From: Ruminococcaceae bacterium FB2012
Lineage (GTDB): Bacteria; Bacillota; Clostridia; Oscillospirales; Ruminococcaceae
Reading direction: 5' to 3'
NCBI GenBank assembly: GCA_900104495.1
Contig: FMXS01000003.1
Coordinates: 248,001-312,000 of the forward strand
DNA: 64,000 nt
This document shows positions 1 through 7,574 of this stretch, piece by piece; position 1 is the first letter of the stretch; each line of letters starts with the position of its first letter. The notes under the pieces were generated by a model. The model worked only from the letters and a program-made list of their open reading frames with translations. It was not told where the DNA came from and ran no database searches. A program made the translations under genes and the position numbers.

Positions 1-1343
1 AATTTCAGCTGATAGGTGTAATAGAAGCCGTCCTTGCCGGTGAACTCGGCCCGTTTGCCGTTGACATTTACCACCGTGTCCTCGTTCAGTTCAAAGTCGG
101 GGGCAGGTTCGCCTACTGTGTAGGTCTGTGCCAGCTTGAATTTCAGCGTGTATGTTTTGCCGTTCTTGAATTCGGTGACGCCCCACTGTATCATATAGGG
201 GGGATCACTCCACGTCACCTTGTTTTTCCTTCTGCCGTTGTCGTAGACCTTAACGCCGGAATCCGAAGGCGTGACGGAGATCACATCCTGATTGTTGGTG
301 ATTATCTCGCCGGCCTTGGGTTCGGGGACGGTGATGTTCACGGTGTCGGGGATCCTGGCGGTGAAGGTGGCTTCCATATCGTAAGCTGTTAAGCCGCCGA
401 GATTATACATTCTCGTTTTCTTACCGTTTATTGACGATGTTTCATCTTTGTTGATCCATGTTTCATAATCCATATAGCATCCGGCTTTAAGATAGACCGT
501 GACCCATGCGGTATATGTTTTTCCCTCTTCAAAAACATCGTCGTCGGAAAGCAGTTCGTTATATGAGTTCCTCCAGCTCACGCTGACTGTTTCTACGCAC
601 TTATTTACGTCAAGCTCGCCGCCGTTGAGGACGATGCTGTTGACGGTTTCGGCAGGCTTTTTTCCGGAGACGGGCTTGTTGATCTTAACATCGGTGGTGG
701 TGATAAAGCTGTTATGGCTGGTGTATTCAAAAGTCAAATGATCGGACTTGGCAGTAGTTTGATGATAGCCCACATCAACGGAAGCGTCCACCCAAAGCTC
801 ATAAGTGCCCGACGGAAGGTTCTCGAGATGATCCATAATGTTGGCACTGGTATCAGTGATGGTGCCGACAGCGCCGACACCGCCCGTTGGGGTAGTTACA
901 TTAACGCTGATCTTTTCATAATCGGCATTGACCTTATCCCAGGTGAGAATATAATCCTTGCCGAGCTTAACGCCGGTTATTTTGGCTTGGTCAACATAAA
1001 AATCCTTTGCGGGCCTTGTAAGCGCCGTGCCGCCGACGCTGTATGCCGTCACGGAATAATAGTACATTATGCCTTTCTGAGTGAAAATATCTCCGAATTC
1101 AAATTTGCAGTCGGTCACCTTGTAGCTCTTGTTCAGCTTGCTGCTTGTGACCTCCACCTTATAATAGGACGCGCCGGAATAGCTGTCCCAATAAAGATAT
1201 TTGGAAGTTGTATCTCTGCCCATCCCCGAGATATTGCCCAGGGCGTCAGCCCGGAGCATCCCCTGCGGGAGAAGGGCAAAGAGGGACAGCACCAGCATCA
1301 GCGCGGTGACGAGGGAGAGAGTGCGGCTTTTGAGAGCTTTCAT
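1..1343 (-). CDS. Secreted multi-domain protein, C-terminus cut by window edge
   Basis: The reading frame stays open from an ATG to the window edge, so about 447 N-terminal residues are visible and the end is missing. A signal peptide covers about residues 1-32, with basic residues followed by the hydrophobic run LVTALMLVLSLFALLPQG. It is nearly the same as that of the dockerin protein starting at 8348, so the two are probably paralogous secretory proteins. The mature part looks like beta-sandwich modules: a fibronectin-III-like start (about 40-200), then segments with the pattern F..GK.YT (near 290 and 410) also seen in the 8348 protein. No catalytic motif is visible. A C-terminal dockerin beyond the window is a guess from the paralogy. 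A good sigma-A promoter lies just upstream. Coding is certain; function is unknown. Confidence 0.8.
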   Translation of the reverse strand, partial: MKALKSRTLSLVTALMLVLSLFALLPQGMLRADALGNISGMGRDTTSKYLYWDSYSGASYYKVEVTSSKLNKSYKVTDCKFEFGDIFTQKGIMYYYSVTAYSVGGTALTRPAKDFYVDQAKITGVKLGKDYILTWDKVNADYEKISVNVTTPTGGVGAVGTITDTSANIMDHLENLPSGTYELWVDASVDVGYHQTTAKSDHLTFEYTSHNSFITTTDVKINKPVSGKKPAETVNSIVLNGGELDVNKCVETVSVSWRNSYNELLSDDDVFEEGKTYTAWVTVYLKAGCYMDYETWINKDETSSINGKKTRMYNLGGLTAYDMEATFTARIPDTVNITVPEPKAGEIITNNQDVISVTPSDSGVKVYDNGRRKNKVTWSDPPYMIQWGVTEFKNGKTYTLKFKLAQTYTVGEPAPDFELNEDTVVNVNGKRAEFTGKDGFYYTYQLK

Positions 1344-1379
1344 AGTCTTTCCTCCTTTTAAAAATTGGTATACGCTTTA

Positions 1380-1408
1380 AACATAACATAAAACTCCGCT
1401 TTTGTCAA
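1380..1408 (-). promoter_or_regulatory. Sigma-A promoter of the truncated secreted-protein gene
   Basis: TTGACA, a 17-base spacer and TATGTT on the minus strand. The -10 box ends about 36 bases before the ATG. It is back to back with the promoter of the aldo/keto reductase gene. Confidence 0.65.
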
Positions 1409-1423
1409 GGGAGACTTTCCGGC

Positions 1424-1452
1424 TTGACAAAATCTTCCGCGGCTGATATAAT
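1424..1452 (+). promoter_or_regulatory. Sigma-A promoter of the aldo/keto reductase gene
   Basis: Perfect TTGACA and TATAAT boxes with a 17-base spacer, about 57 bases before the chosen GTG start. Confidence 0.8.
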
Positions 1453-1508
1453 CATTAAAAAAGGACGCCCGGCAGGTGCCGGAGGTGTCCCGAAAAGGAG
1501 GTCAAACC

Positions 1509-2633
1509 GTGTCTGTCGATCTTACAAAAATGCCGAAGCTGGGCTTCGGGCTCATGCGTCTGCCCACCAAGGACGGCGAGGTGGACCTTGACCGCGTCTC
1601 GGCTATGGCCGACGCCTACATCAAGGCGGGGCTCAATTACTTCGACACCGCTTACGTCTACCACGGCGGGAAGTCGGAGGTCTGCGCGAGAGAGGTCATC
1701 GTCAAGCGCTATCCGAGGGAGAGCTTTTTCCTTGCGGACAAGCTGCCGGCCTGGAGCATCAAATGCTCCGAGGACCGGGACCGCATCTTCTCCGAACAGC
1801 TGGAACGTGCCGGCGTGGAATACTTTGATTTCTACCTGCTCCACTCCCTGGAGGACGGCTACAACTACGAGGTCTACGAGAAATACGGCTGCTTTGAATG
1901 GGCCGTACAGAAAAGGGACGAGGGAAAGATCAGGCATTTCGGCTTCTCCTTCCACGGCACCCCGGAGCTTCTGGAAAAGGTGCTGGACAAGCATCCCGAG
2001 GTGGAGTTTGTTCAGATACAGCTGAACTATCTCGACTGGGACAATCCCACGGTGCAGTCCGGGAGGCTGTATGAGATACTCCGCAGCAGGAACATCCCCA
2101 TTATCGTAATGGAGCCCGTAAAGGGCGGCACGCTGGCAGATCTCACCCCGGAGAATGCGGCGCTGCTCCGCAAGGCAGCTCCCGAGGCCTCCGAGGCATC
2201 CTGGGCGCTGAGGTTCGCGGCCTCTCTGGACGGAGTCATGACCGTCCTTTCGGGGATGTCCACCGAAGAACAGATGCAGGACAATCTCGGCACCTTCACG
2301 GATTTCAAGCCTCTCTCGGAGGAGGAAAAGGCCGTGGTCGAAAGCGTCCGCGCCGCGATGCTTTCCGTGGAGTCCGTAGGCTGCACCGCCTGCCGCTACT
2401 GTACCGACGGCTGCCCTATGAACATCCCTATCCCGGATATTTTCAAGGCCGAGAATTCCGTCCGCGTCTATAAGGACGCCTGGCGGGCAAAGAACTTCTA
2501 CAACAAGGTGACGGAAAACGCCGGCAAGGCCAGCGACTGCATCGGCTGCGGCCAATGCGAGGGAGTCTGTCCCCAGCATCTGGAGATCATCGAACTGCTG
2601 AAAGGCGCGGCGGAGCGCTTTGAAAAAGACTGA
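1509..2633 (+). CDS. Aldo/keto reductase with C-terminal ferredoxin domain
   Basis: 374 residues. An NADPH-type aldo/keto reductase TIM barrel is followed by a 4Fe-4S dicluster-like tail, a common architecture in anaerobic Firmicutes whose substrate is usually unknown. The barrel shows GFGLMRLP at the start, YFDTAYVYHGG (catalytic Asp and Tyr), a Lys in LADKLP and HFGFSFHG. The tail carries CTACRYCTDGCPMNIPIP and CIGCGQCEGVCPQ, enough cysteines for iron-sulfur clusters. The GTG start is chosen because AAGGAGGT stands 6 bases before it; an upstream in-frame GTG at 1476 has no ribosome site. The gene stands alone between a strong promoter and a terminator. Redox partner and substrate cannot be read from the sequence. 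Confidence 0.9.
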   Translation: MSVDLTKMPKLGFGLMRLPTKDGEVDLDRVSAMADAYIKAGLNYFDTAYVYHGGKSEVCAREVIVKRYPRESFFLADKLPAWSIKCSEDRDRIFSEQLERAGVEYFDFYLLHSLEDGYNYEVYEKYGCFEWAVQKRDEGKIRHFGFSFHGTPELLEKVLDKHPEVEFVQIQLNYLDWDNPTVQSGRLYEILRSRNIPIIVMEPVKGGTLADLTPENAALLRKAAPEASEASWALRFAASLDGVMTVLSGMSTEEQMQDNLGTFTDFKPLSEEEKAVVESVRAAMLSVESVGCTACRYCTDGCPMNIPIPDIFKAENSVRVYKDAWRAKNFYNKVTENAGKASDCIGCGQCEGVCPQHLEIIELLKGAAERFEKD

Positions 2634-2641
2634 CACTGTAA

Positions 2642-2675
2642 CAAAAAAGGCCCCCGTTTGTACGGGGGTCTTTTC
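2642..2675. terminator. Bidirectional terminator between convergent genes
   Basis: Stem CCCCCGT/ACGGGGG with a four-base loop, flanked by an A-run on the left and a T-run on the right. It can serve both the reductase gene and the convergent lipase-like gene. Confidence 0.85.
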
Positions 2676-2685
2676 AGTTTATCTG

Positions 2686-4896
2686 TTATTTCTTCCGCTT
2701 GATAACGATCGTTACAATAACGGCAATTACCGCCAGCAGAACGCCTGCGGGAACGGCTGCGCCGGTGTTGGGGTTGTTGTCGGCGGGCTTTTCAGCGGGC
2801 TTGCTCTCTTCTGCCTCAGAGCTGTCCTCGGGTTCGGAGCTTTCCTCTGCCTCGGAGCTTTCTTCGGGCTCAGAGCTTTCTTCGGGCTCGGAGCTGTCAT
2901 CAATGGGTACGGGCTCCTTGGGCTCTACACGGAGAGGTGCATAGATGCCGCGTCCTACGAAACCGAAGCTCAGTATGGGTGCGTACACTGATTCGCCGGG
3001 AGTGACGGTTGCTTCAAGGTCTGTATAGCCTTCGTCCTCTGCGCTGCCGAGGAAGAGCACCTTAATGGTATCGGAGTTGATCTCAATTCCTTCGATATTG
3101 TTCAGCGGGCCGCTGTATACGGGTCTGAAATCGTCGCCCAGTTCTTCCTGGTCCTCAAAGCCCCTCTGTCTGAATCCGTACAGCTCCAGAGCGTAGCATT
3201 CCTTGACCTCTGCGCCGATCTGGTCAAGGTAAGCATCTATGCGGGCCTTGACAGGGTCATCTTCCTCCATCATCTCGTAGAACATAACGCTGTTTTCTGC
3301 AACATCAACACCGTAGGTAACGTCGTAGCCCTTTTTGAGATACTCGATATCCGTTTCGTTGAAGCCCTTGGCGATCAAAGCCTCGTCGTCGTAAAGCACG
3401 TCGTCGGGCATTTCCTTGTTAACATAGGTAGCCTTGCCCCGGGCGATCTCGTTCTTCCTTGTGTAGTAGGAATCGTACTTCTTGACTATCTCAAACACGA
3501 GAGAGGGCTCGTGCTGGTTATAAGCAAGCTGGTTGAAATTGCCGGCGAAGGTCAGGATCGTGGACAGGATGCCGTTGTCGTTGGGCAGATCCTTTATCAC
3601 AACGGGGACAAATACCTCCAGCAGGCCGGGAAGGGCCGCTTTCAGTCCAAGATACTCCGCATCGGTAAGAGCGGCGGAATGATCCTGCGCGTCAAACCGC
3701 TGGGAAATGAAATCTGCAAGGGCAGCGATAGCCGCCTTATAATTGTCAGTTCCCTTCTGCGCAGCCATCAGAGGAGCGACAACAGCGAGAGCCTGAACGT
3801 AATCCAAGCCAGAGAAAGCGTTCTTTGCAAGCTCCATAAGAGCGGCTTTCTGCTCGGCGGACATACCGAGATACATATTGACAAGCCTGCCGATAGTCGG
3901 GCCAACGGCGGCGAACTCTTCTCTTGTGATGTTGTCGGTGAGCAGCTTGAGGAAGGTGTCCTCAAAATCCGATGCCTTGACGGGATCCAGTAAAACTTTC
4001 TCACCGTCCACATATTTTGAAGCATCCACCACCTTGAAGCCGCCGCTGAAGTCAAGTTTTTTGAGCTGTATCATCTGAGGCTCGTCCTGCTCGATGATCT
4101 CGTCAACGCCGCAGGTGGTAAGGTTCCACGAAGCGGGATAAACCTTGGTGACAACGTCGTCGGGATTCTTGATATTGTGGATGTTTTCAAAATTGGTATC
4201 CTCGGCGCTGGCAGCGGGAGTCTCGAAGGTATAAGCATAGAGATCGTCGTCGGTGATGCCGAACTCCTCAAGGTGCTGATTTATATACTTGCCGGTGAGG
4301 TCGGCAACGCAGGCCGAACGGCTGTAACCTGTCATCCAGATCTTGGCGCCGGAGAGATCGTTGTCCTCTTCGTACTTCTTGATCCTGTCAACGATCTTCT
4401 TCGAGGCTGCCGAGAAGCCTTCGGCATCGCCCTCGGTGCCGGAAATGACAAGATTGACCAGCTCGCCGTCATAATTAGCGCCTCTGATGCCTACCGCAAG
4501 GACCTCGCCGTATTCGGTCTCCTTGTGGGAGATAGTGCAGGCAATGGTGTCCTCAGTGGGCTCCATGTCGTAGTCAAAAGTCTGCCAGTCGGTAAAGCCG
4601 ACCTTTTTCAGCAGCTCCAGTGCGGGGCCGGGAGTATGATCCCTGTTGCCCATGGCGGCCATAGCCGCGCAGAGTGACATAGTCCTCAGATGTTCGTTCT
4701 TTTCCTTGCCGGAAGCCGCGAAGTAATCGTCACTGTAATAGAAGACGTCCTCCTTGCCGCCGAGAAAATTGAATTTGTCGGAGATGACCTTGATGCGCTC
4801 AGCGGGGTCCTCCGCGAAGGCATTCAAAGGCAGTGCCGAAACTGCCACCGCAAGGCTCAGTACGCCGGCGGTCAGCTTTTTGGAAAGTTTATTCAT
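2686..4896 (-). CDS. Cell-wall-anchored lipase-like surface protein
   Basis: 736 residues. A signal peptide (about 1-28, cleavage after AFA) leads to a domain with the lipase-class-3-like elbow TGYSRSA, placing the presumed nucleophile at Ser192. NIKNPDDVVTKVYP, about 50 residues later, matches the position of the lipase acid residue. A long helical region follows (about 290-470). The C-terminus has acidic Ser/Glu/Pro repeats (about 640-705), the motif NPNTG, a hydrophobic stretch and KRKK, which is the layout of a sortase-type wall anchor. The family fits secreted serine hydrolases; substrate is unknown, and lipid is only one option. The elbow has Arg-Ser-Ala where classical lipases have Leu-Gly-Gly. 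The gene is monocistronic, with promoter upstream and terminator downstream. Confidence 0.85.
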   Translation of the reverse strand: MNKLSKKLTAGVLSLAVAVSALPLNAFAEDPAERIKVISDKFNFLGGKEDVFYYSDDYFAASGKEKNEHLRTMSLCAAMAAMGNRDHTPGPALELLKKVGFTDWQTFDYDMEPTEDTIACTISHKETEYGEVLAVGIRGANYDGELVNLVISGTEGDAEGFSAASKKIVDRIKKYEEDNDLSGAKIWMTGYSRSACVADLTGKYINQHLEEFGITDDDLYAYTFETPAASAEDTNFENIHNIKNPDDVVTKVYPASWNLTTCGVDEIIEQDEPQMIQLKKLDFSGGFKVVDASKYVDGEKVLLDPVKASDFEDTFLKLLTDNITREEFAAVGPTIGRLVNMYLGMSAEQKAALMELAKNAFSGLDYVQALAVVAPLMAAQKGTDNYKAAIAALADFISQRFDAQDHSAALTDAEYLGLKAALPGLLEVFVPVVIKDLPNDNGILSTILTFAGNFNQLAYNQHEPSLVFEIVKKYDSYYTRKNEIARGKATYVNKEMPDDVLYDDEALIAKGFNETDIEYLKKGYDVTYGVDVAENSVMFYEMMEEDDPVKARIDAYLDQIGAEVKECYALELYGFRQRGFEDQEELGDDFRPVYSGPLNNIEGIEINSDTIKVLFLGSAEDEGYTDLEATVTPGESVYAPILSFGFVGRGIYAPLRVEPKEPVPIDDSSEPEESSEPEESSEAEESSEPEDSSEAEESKPAEKPADNNPNTGAAVPAGVLLAVIAVIVTIVIKRKK

Positions 4897-4930
4897 ATTA
4901 TTCCTCCTTCTTGCCGATAGGCTCGTACTA

Positions 4931-4959
4931 ATTATATCATATCTGTTTCATATTTTCAA
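4931..4959 (-). promoter_or_regulatory. Sigma-A promoter of the lipase-like gene
   Basis: TTGAAA, a 17-base spacer and TATAAT on the minus strand, about 35 bases before the ATG. Confidence 0.7.
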
Positions 4960-4999
4960 GTACTGATTTACATTTTTTCCGATTTTTGCCGATGAGGCA

Positions 5000-5030
5000 A
5001 AACAAAAACGCCTTCCGTTTTGGAAGGCGT
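5000..5030 (-). terminator. Terminator of the tRNA operon
   Basis: On the minus strand a nine-base stem ACGCCTTCC/GGAAGGCGT is followed by TTTTTGTTTT, right after the 3' end of tRNA-Gly. Confidence 0.85.
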
Positions 5031-5035
5031 CTGAC

Positions 5036-5111
5036 TGGAGCGGATTACGAGGCTCGAACTCGCTACCTCCACCTTGGCAAGGTGGCGCTCTACCAGATGA
5101 GCTAAATCCGC
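5036..5111 (-). tRNA. tRNA-Gly(GCC)
   Basis: 76 bases with a full cloverleaf. Acceptor GCGGATT pairs with AATCCGC, the anticodon loop is TTGCCAA, the T-loop is GTTCGAGCC, and the terminal CCA is encoded. Last gene of the four-tRNA operon. Confidence 0.97.
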
Positions 5112-5119
5112 AGAAATAT

Positions 5120-5195
5120 TGGTGGTTCCGGCAGGAATCGAACCGGCGACACGAGGATTTTCAGTCCTCTGCTCTACCTACTGAGCTACGGAACC
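5120..5195 (-). tRNA. tRNA-Phe(GAA)
   Basis: 76 bases. Acceptor GGTTCCG pairs with CGGAACC, the anticodon loop CTGAAAA carries GAA, and ACCA is encoded at the 3' end. Its A discriminator matches the TGGT of the Phe T-box leader at 40.7-40.9 kb. Confidence 0.97.
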
Positions 5196-5198
5196 GTT

Positions 5199-5275
5199 TG
5201 GCGACCGGAATGGGGCTCGAACCCACGACCTCCAGCGTGACAGGCTGGCGTTCTAACCAGCTGAACTACCCGGCC
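5199..5275 (-). tRNA. tRNA-Asp(GTC)
   Basis: 77 bases. Anticodon stem CCAGC/GCTGG with loop CTGTCAC (anticodon GTC). Acceptor GGCCGGG pairs through two G-U pairs with TCCGGTC. GCCA is encoded at the 3' end. Confidence 0.96.
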
Positions 5276-5290
5276 GAACATCGCAGAGGA

Positions 5291-5320
5291 AAATGTTGAA
5301 GGCCGGAGCCTTCAACATTT
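5291..5320 (-). other. Long hairpin inside the tRNA operon
   Basis: A perfect 13-base inverted repeat (AAATGTTGAAGGC) with a four-base loop lies between tRNA-Val and tRNA-Asp. No T-run follows on the minus strand, so it looks more like a processing or spacer hairpin than a terminator. Confidence 0.7.
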
Positions 5321-5328
5321 CTGCAATA

Positions 5329-5404
5329 TGGTGGGAACTATAGGGCTCGAACCTATGACCCTCTGCTTGTAAGGCAGACGCTCTCCCAGCTGAGCTAAGC
5401 TCCC
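5329..5404 (-). tRNA. tRNA-Val(TAC)
   Basis: 76 bases. Anticodon stem CTGCC/GGCAG region with loop CTTACAA (anticodon TAC), D-arm AGCTCAGCTGGGAGAGC, and encoded ACCA. First gene of the tRNA operon, about 24 bases after the -10 box. Confidence 0.96.
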
Positions 5405-5427
5405 GTTTTGTGTTTCGCAACATAACT

Positions 5428-5456
5428 ATTATACGCTATTTCGATTTCTTTGTCAA
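5428..5456 (-). promoter_or_regulatory. Promoter of the tRNA operon
   Basis: Consensus TTGACA and TATAAT with a 17-base spacer on the minus strand, as expected for a strong stable-RNA promoter. Confidence 0.9.
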
Positions 5457-5517
5457 GAGCTTTTTCGAGATTTTTTTGACTTTGTGAAAATTGACGGTAT
5501 ATCCTTTGCAATTTGCA

Positions 5518-5547
5518 CAAAAACCGCTGAGTTAAACAAATCAGCGG
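5518..5547 (-). terminator. Terminator of the ExbB/ExbD-like operon
   Basis: Stem CCGCTGA/TCAGCGG with a ten-base loop, followed by TTTTT on the minus strand. The stop codon of the metallophosphoesterase gene lies inside the stem. Confidence 0.8.
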
Positions 5548-6383
5548 CTTTTCAGAGTTACAAGGATTATCTGCGAGGGGTTGTGGAGCCGGAATTTTCC
5601 CAGTCCTGCCGACACTACCATCTGCGAATCTCCGAGGCGGTAAACGCCCTTGGAGTACTCCGGGAAGAATTTCCGCTCCGGCGACAGCACTCCGCCGATA
5701 AACGGCAGTCTTACGATCCCGCCGTGGACGTGCCCGGAGAAGGTCAGATCGGCGCCCCATTCGGCGTAGGCCCGGAAAGGCAGAGGGTCGTGAGCCAGCA
5801 GGAAGGTGACAGTTCCCTTCTCGGGACTGCCCACCAGCCCCTTCAGCAGTTCCGGAGTTATGACGGTTCGGTTTGAATAGCCTTCGCAATGATAATGTGT
5901 CTGCGGCAGCACGGCTCCCGTAACGTTGATATGGGCTCCGTCCAGCTCTATCCGCTCGGTGCGGCTGTTCAGGACATGGATGCCCTCCTCCGAAAGTTTG
6001 GTACTAAGCACCAGGGCCCTGTCGGGGGCGTCGCCTTCGTGATTGCCCAGCACATAATAGACGGGGGCTATCTTCATCAGACGCTGCATCAGCAGTATCT
6101 TGGGGTCAAGGTTGGTCTCGTCCCGGCTGAAGAGGTCGCCGGTGAAAAAGATATAGTCCGGGTCCAGGAAACGGCAGGAATTTATCAGATTGTTGAAGCC
6201 GTCGCCGTAACGTTTTTTGTGCAGGTCGGAGAGGTGAAGTATCTTTTTGCCGTCGAATTCCTTCGGCAGGCCGGGGACGGTCACCTCGTATTTATCGGTC
6301 GTCAGCCAGCGGTTCTGGATGAACACCCAGCCCGCTGCGGCAGAGACCAGCACTCCCGTGCCGATCTTTGCGGGTAGATTCAT
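5541..6383 (-). CDS. Membrane-anchored metallophosphoesterase
   Basis: 280 residues of the YkuE/YaeI-like calcineurin phosphoesterase group. An N-terminal hydrophobic segment (about 5-22) would act as a membrane anchor. The metal-binding motifs are in order: HLSDLHKKRYG (DxH), FFTGDLFS (GD), LGNHEGD (GNHE), HDPLPF, and GHVHGG (GHxH). Family members cleave phosphodiester or phosphomonoester bonds; YkuE-like proteins act at the membrane face. It is the last gene of an operon with an ExbB-like protein, an ExbD-like protein and a third small membrane protein, 23 bases after the last one. The intact metal motifs argue for an active enzyme. Substrate and the link to the proton channel are unknown. 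Confidence 0.88.
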   Translation of the reverse strand: MNLPAKIGTGVLVSAAAGWVFIQNRWLTTDKYEVTVPGLPKEFDGKKILHLSDLHKKRYGDGFNNLINSCRFLDPDYIFFTGDLFSRDETNLDPKILLMQRLMKIAPVYYVLGNHEGDAPDRALVLSTKLSEEGIHVLNSRTERIELDGAHINVTGAVLPQTHYHCEGYSNRTVITPELLKGLVGSPEKGTVTFLLAHDPLPFRAYAEWGADLTFSGHVHGGIVRLPFIGGVLSPERKFFPEYSKGVYRLGDSQMVVSAGLGKFRLHNPSQIILVTLKSR

Positions 6384-6406
6384 AGCTTACACTCCAATTG
6401 AAAATA

Positions 6407-6949
6407 TCATACCAGCGGCGCCGTCGTAGTTGTTGTGGTGATCTCGGGAGCCGAGCTTACGGGAGCGGCGGTGACTGCGGGAACGTCGCTGTATGCCAGA
6501 CCCACTTCGTCCAGCAGCTCGTGGAGGCTCTGCATAGCGTTGGCCACGGCGTTGTCGTCGGTGATCTCAATGATGACATTGTTCTTGTCCAGCACGGAGA
6601 GGTCGTTTTTCAGCTGCTCGATAGTGCGGACGCTGTCGTTATAGATATATGTGCTTCCGGAGATCTTTATAGCCACGGGAGTCCTTGCCTCGGAGGAATC
6701 GTCCGGCTGCGAAGCTTCGGGGATAGTCCTTTCAGCGACGGAATCGCTGCCGCTGGTGTTGGTGTCATTAGTCTTGCCCTTGCCGTCGAACCAGCCCTGT
6801 CCCCAGCCTATGCCGCCCAGCAGAGCCGCCAGCAGCAGAAGCAGTACCAGGAACCAGAGCAGTCCCCTTTTCTTCTTCTTTTTCTCCTTGCGCTTTTCAT
6901 GCTCCTCCTGACGCTTCTGCGCCGGGTGGATATAATTCTTGCTGCTCAT
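6407..6949 (-). CDS. Single-pass membrane protein with ExbD/TolR-like outer domain
   Basis: 180 residues. The start is very basic (about 10-29, rich in Lys and Glu), followed by one membrane segment (about 30-50), a Ser/Asp/Thr linker (60-90), and a folded region (about 91-157). That region reads like the periplasmic domain of ExbD/TolR: AIKISGSTYIY, a helix VRTIEQLKNDL, VIIEITDDNAV, and a helix before the end. Unlike true ExbD proteins, the membrane segment has no acidic residue. The C-terminus is a short Thr tract. It is third in the operon, 23 bases after the ExbD-like gene. The ExbD-fold assignment is my reading of the residue pattern and would need a structure comparison. Confidence 0.65.
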   Translation of the reverse strand: MSSKNYIHPAQKRQEEHEKRKEKKKKKRGLLWFLVLLLLLAALLGGIGWGQGWFDGKGKTNDTNTSGSDSVAERTIPEASQPDDSSEARTPVAIKISGSTYIYNDSVRTIEQLKNDLSVLDKNNVIIEITDDNAVANAMQSLHELLDEVGLAYSDVPAVTAAPVSSAPEITTTTTTAPLV

Positions 6950-6972
6950 ATTTTATTCTCCTTTCGAGAGCA

Positions 6973-7560
6973 TTATACCGCCGTATCGGTTTTTCCGCTG
7001 GTATTTATGTAGGCAAAGTATATCCCGCCGTAGTCCCTGCGGAGGTTCTCCAGGGCTTTGCGCACTCCCTGGACATCCCGGTAAAGGGCGGTATTGCCGT
7101 CGTAGATAAATGCCGCCAGGATGATGCCGTTTTTGTTGGGGAGCATATCCAGCACTTTTCTGATCTCCTGCTCGATGTCGGCCTGTTCCGTCAGCGCCAC
7201 CGAGGAGATCTGCTCGCCGGAGCGTGCGAAGGAAAGCATCTCGCTCTGTTCCACATAGGTGATGCTTATGGAGAGCATCTCGCCGTTTTCAAAGCCCTCT
7301 ATGGTCTTGACGTACTCGTCCAGCTTTTCAAGCTCTTCCTTCTGTTCGGCCAAACGCTGATTGATATATCTTTCCGCTTCCTCTTTAGCCTCGTCGGCCT
7401 GCATCTGAGCCTGGACGTTTGCCGCCTGTATTTTCTCCTCGGCCTTTTGCTCGGCCTTGTCGGCCTTATCCGAGGAGACCATCATCACCCAGAACAGCAT
7501 TATCAGAATAACGTCCAGCAGAGAGGTGAGCTCGATGACGATGCCTCTGTTCCTGCTCAA
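6973..7560 (-). CDS. ExbD/MotB-like proton-channel subunit with coiled coil
   Basis: 195 residues. The N-terminus IELTSLLDVILIMLFWVMM is the ExbD/TolR/MotB-type membrane helix, with the proton-carrying Asp at position 16. A long Glu/Lys/Ala coiled coil follows (about 30-90), then a small domain (about 100-190) containing IILAAFIYDGNTALYRDV, which resembles the ExbD outer domain. In the known families such a protein pairs with an ExbB/MotA/TolQ protein to turn proton flow into movement. That partner is encoded 14 bases upstream. Classical users (TonB, Tol, flagellar motor) are absent from the neighbourhood, and no peptidoglycan-binding OmpA domain is seen, so the driven process is unknown. Confidence 0.75.
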   Translation of the reverse strand: MSRNRGIVIELTSLLDVILIMLFWVMMVSSDKADKAEQKAEEKIQAANVQAQMQADEAKEEAERYINQRLAEQKEELEKLDEYVKTIEGFENGEMLSISITYVEQSEMLSFARSGEQISSVALTEQADIEQEIRKVLDMLPNKNGIILAAFIYDGNTALYRDVQGVRKALENLRRDYGGIYFAYINTSGKTDTAV

Positions 7561-7574
7561 GCGTGATCCCTCCC

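Noticed and set aside
1455..2636. Long open frame (393 codons) antisense to the aldo/keto reductase gene
   Set aside because: The plus-strand frame has clear family motifs and a strong ribosome site. The antisense frame has none and results from GC-rich codon use.
5036..5404. Integration site of a mobile element at the tRNA cluster
   Set aside because: No integrase gene, direct repeat of a tRNA end or shift in gene content was found beside the tRNAs.
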